Shown piece by piece: positions 13,774 through 13,984 of a stretch of DNA of 13,984 bases. The DNA lies in assembly GCA_963666945.2 (NCBI GenBank), contig CAXXRT010000009.1, positions 1 through 13,984 of the forward strand, in the 5' to 3' direction. The number at the start of each line of letters is the position of its first letter. The first letter of the stretch is position 1. The position numbers and the translations under genes are program-made. The notes beneath the pieces were generated by a model. The model was not told the DNA's origin and searched no databases. It saw only the letters and a list, made by a program, of their open reading frames with translations. The stretch is from G963666945 sp963666945. Its GTDB lineage: Bacteria > Bacteroidota > Bacteroidia > Bacteroidales > Marinifilaceae.

Positions 13774-13808
13774 TTACCTGAGCACAAAATTGAATATTTA
13801 CCGCCAAA

Positions 13809-13831
13809 AAATACCTATTTTTAAGGTATTT
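13809..13831 (+). terminator. Hairpin terminator after the DUF3108 gene
   Basis: AAATACCT (13809-13816) and AGGTATTT (13824-13831) are perfect 8-base arms around ATTTTTA, with an A run before and a T-rich stretch after, so it could act on both strands. It also overlaps the place where the -33 element of efp would lie. Confidence 0.6.
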
Positions 13832-13834
13832 ATA

Positions 13835-13842
13835 TATTTTTG
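13835..13842 (+). promoter_or_regulatory. Candidate -7 element of efp
   Basis: TATTTTTG fits TAnnTTTG and lies 42 bases before the efp start. No TTG occurs at the -33 distance, where the terminator hairpin lies. Confidence 0.4.
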
Positions 13843-13884
13843 CATTTAATAGAGAAATTACAATAATTAATAAATAATTGAAAT

Positions 13885-13984
13885 ATGGCAACTACTGCAG
13901 ATTTTAGAAACGGATTGACCATACATTTTAAGAATGAGCTTTACACTATCATTCAATTTCAACATGTAAAGCCTGGGAAGGGAC
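13885..13984 (+). CDS. efp: Elongation factor P, N-terminal part (runs off the right edge)
   Basis: The first 33 codons are present: MATTADFRNGLTIHFKNELY then TIIQFQHVKPGKG. This is the N-terminal KOW-like domain of EF-P, which relieves ribosome stalling at proline runs. The loop HVKPGKG carries Lys32, aligned with the modified Lys34 of E. coli EF-P, so the protein keeps the lysine form of the loop. Which modification enzyme is used cannot be told here. The gene follows the DUF3108 gene but has a terminator hairpin and a candidate -7 element ahead of it, so it is probably transcribed separately. Confidence 0.9.
   Translation, partial: MATTADFRNGLTIHFKNELYTIIQFQHVKPGKG

Overview
This window looks like a piece of a chromosome from the phylum Bacteroidota. 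Supporting signs are AT-rich DNA, no Shine-Dalgarno-like sequences ahead of the starts, several upstream regions with the phylum's TTG ... 19-20 nt ... TAnnTTTG promoter, and typical families (a secreted carboxypeptidase-regulatory-like protein, a GLPGLI-like protein, DUF3108 next to efp). I cannot fix the order or genus. All family assignments come from reading translations without a database search.

The left part, about 1-4690, is an unstable accessory region with everything on the minus strand. It starts with a partial gene running off the left edge, whose product joins a PLD-type nuclease domain to a PUA/EVE-like domain. Next comes about 1.8 kb of gene wreckage (883-2690): a 3' scrap of the carboxypeptidase-like gene, an internally deleted dinD, a second deleted copy of the same carboxypeptidase-like gene fused to a RhuM-like fragment, and a stretch resembling the 5' part of a group II intron. 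Two intact small genes follow, a HEPN-domain protein and an unknown membrane-associated protein, separated by a folded GC-rich spacer that may be a cassette-type recombination site. Two direct repeats of about 380 bp (912-1291 and 4301-4690) bracket this wreckage and the two genes. The right repeat contains the true 3' end of the intact carboxypeptidase-like gene (4562-6028).

The middle part, 4562-9057, holds that surface/periplasmic gene, a GLPGLI-like gene that seems cut short by a nonsense codon (coding similarity continues in frame past the stop), and a divergent dsbD-like thiol-disulfide gene with a shortened N-terminal domain. A perfect 12-bp inverted repeat lies between the two divergent genes.

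The right part, 9378-13984, is ordinary and well conserved. A LysR regulator is followed by a YeiH-family membrane protein; this matches the known yeiE-yeiH neighbourhood, and each gene has a good promoter overlapped by a dyad. Then come tsaC and tsaB (two enzymes of tRNA t6A synthesis), a DUF3108 periplasmic protein six bases after tsaB, and the first 33 codons of efp at the right edge. tsaC, tsaB and the DUF3108 gene probably form one operon from the promoter ahead of tsaC.

The best candidates for something new are the PLD-PUA/EVE nuclease and the direct-repeat-bounded, cassette-like HEPN locus. Neither is proven to be a defence system.
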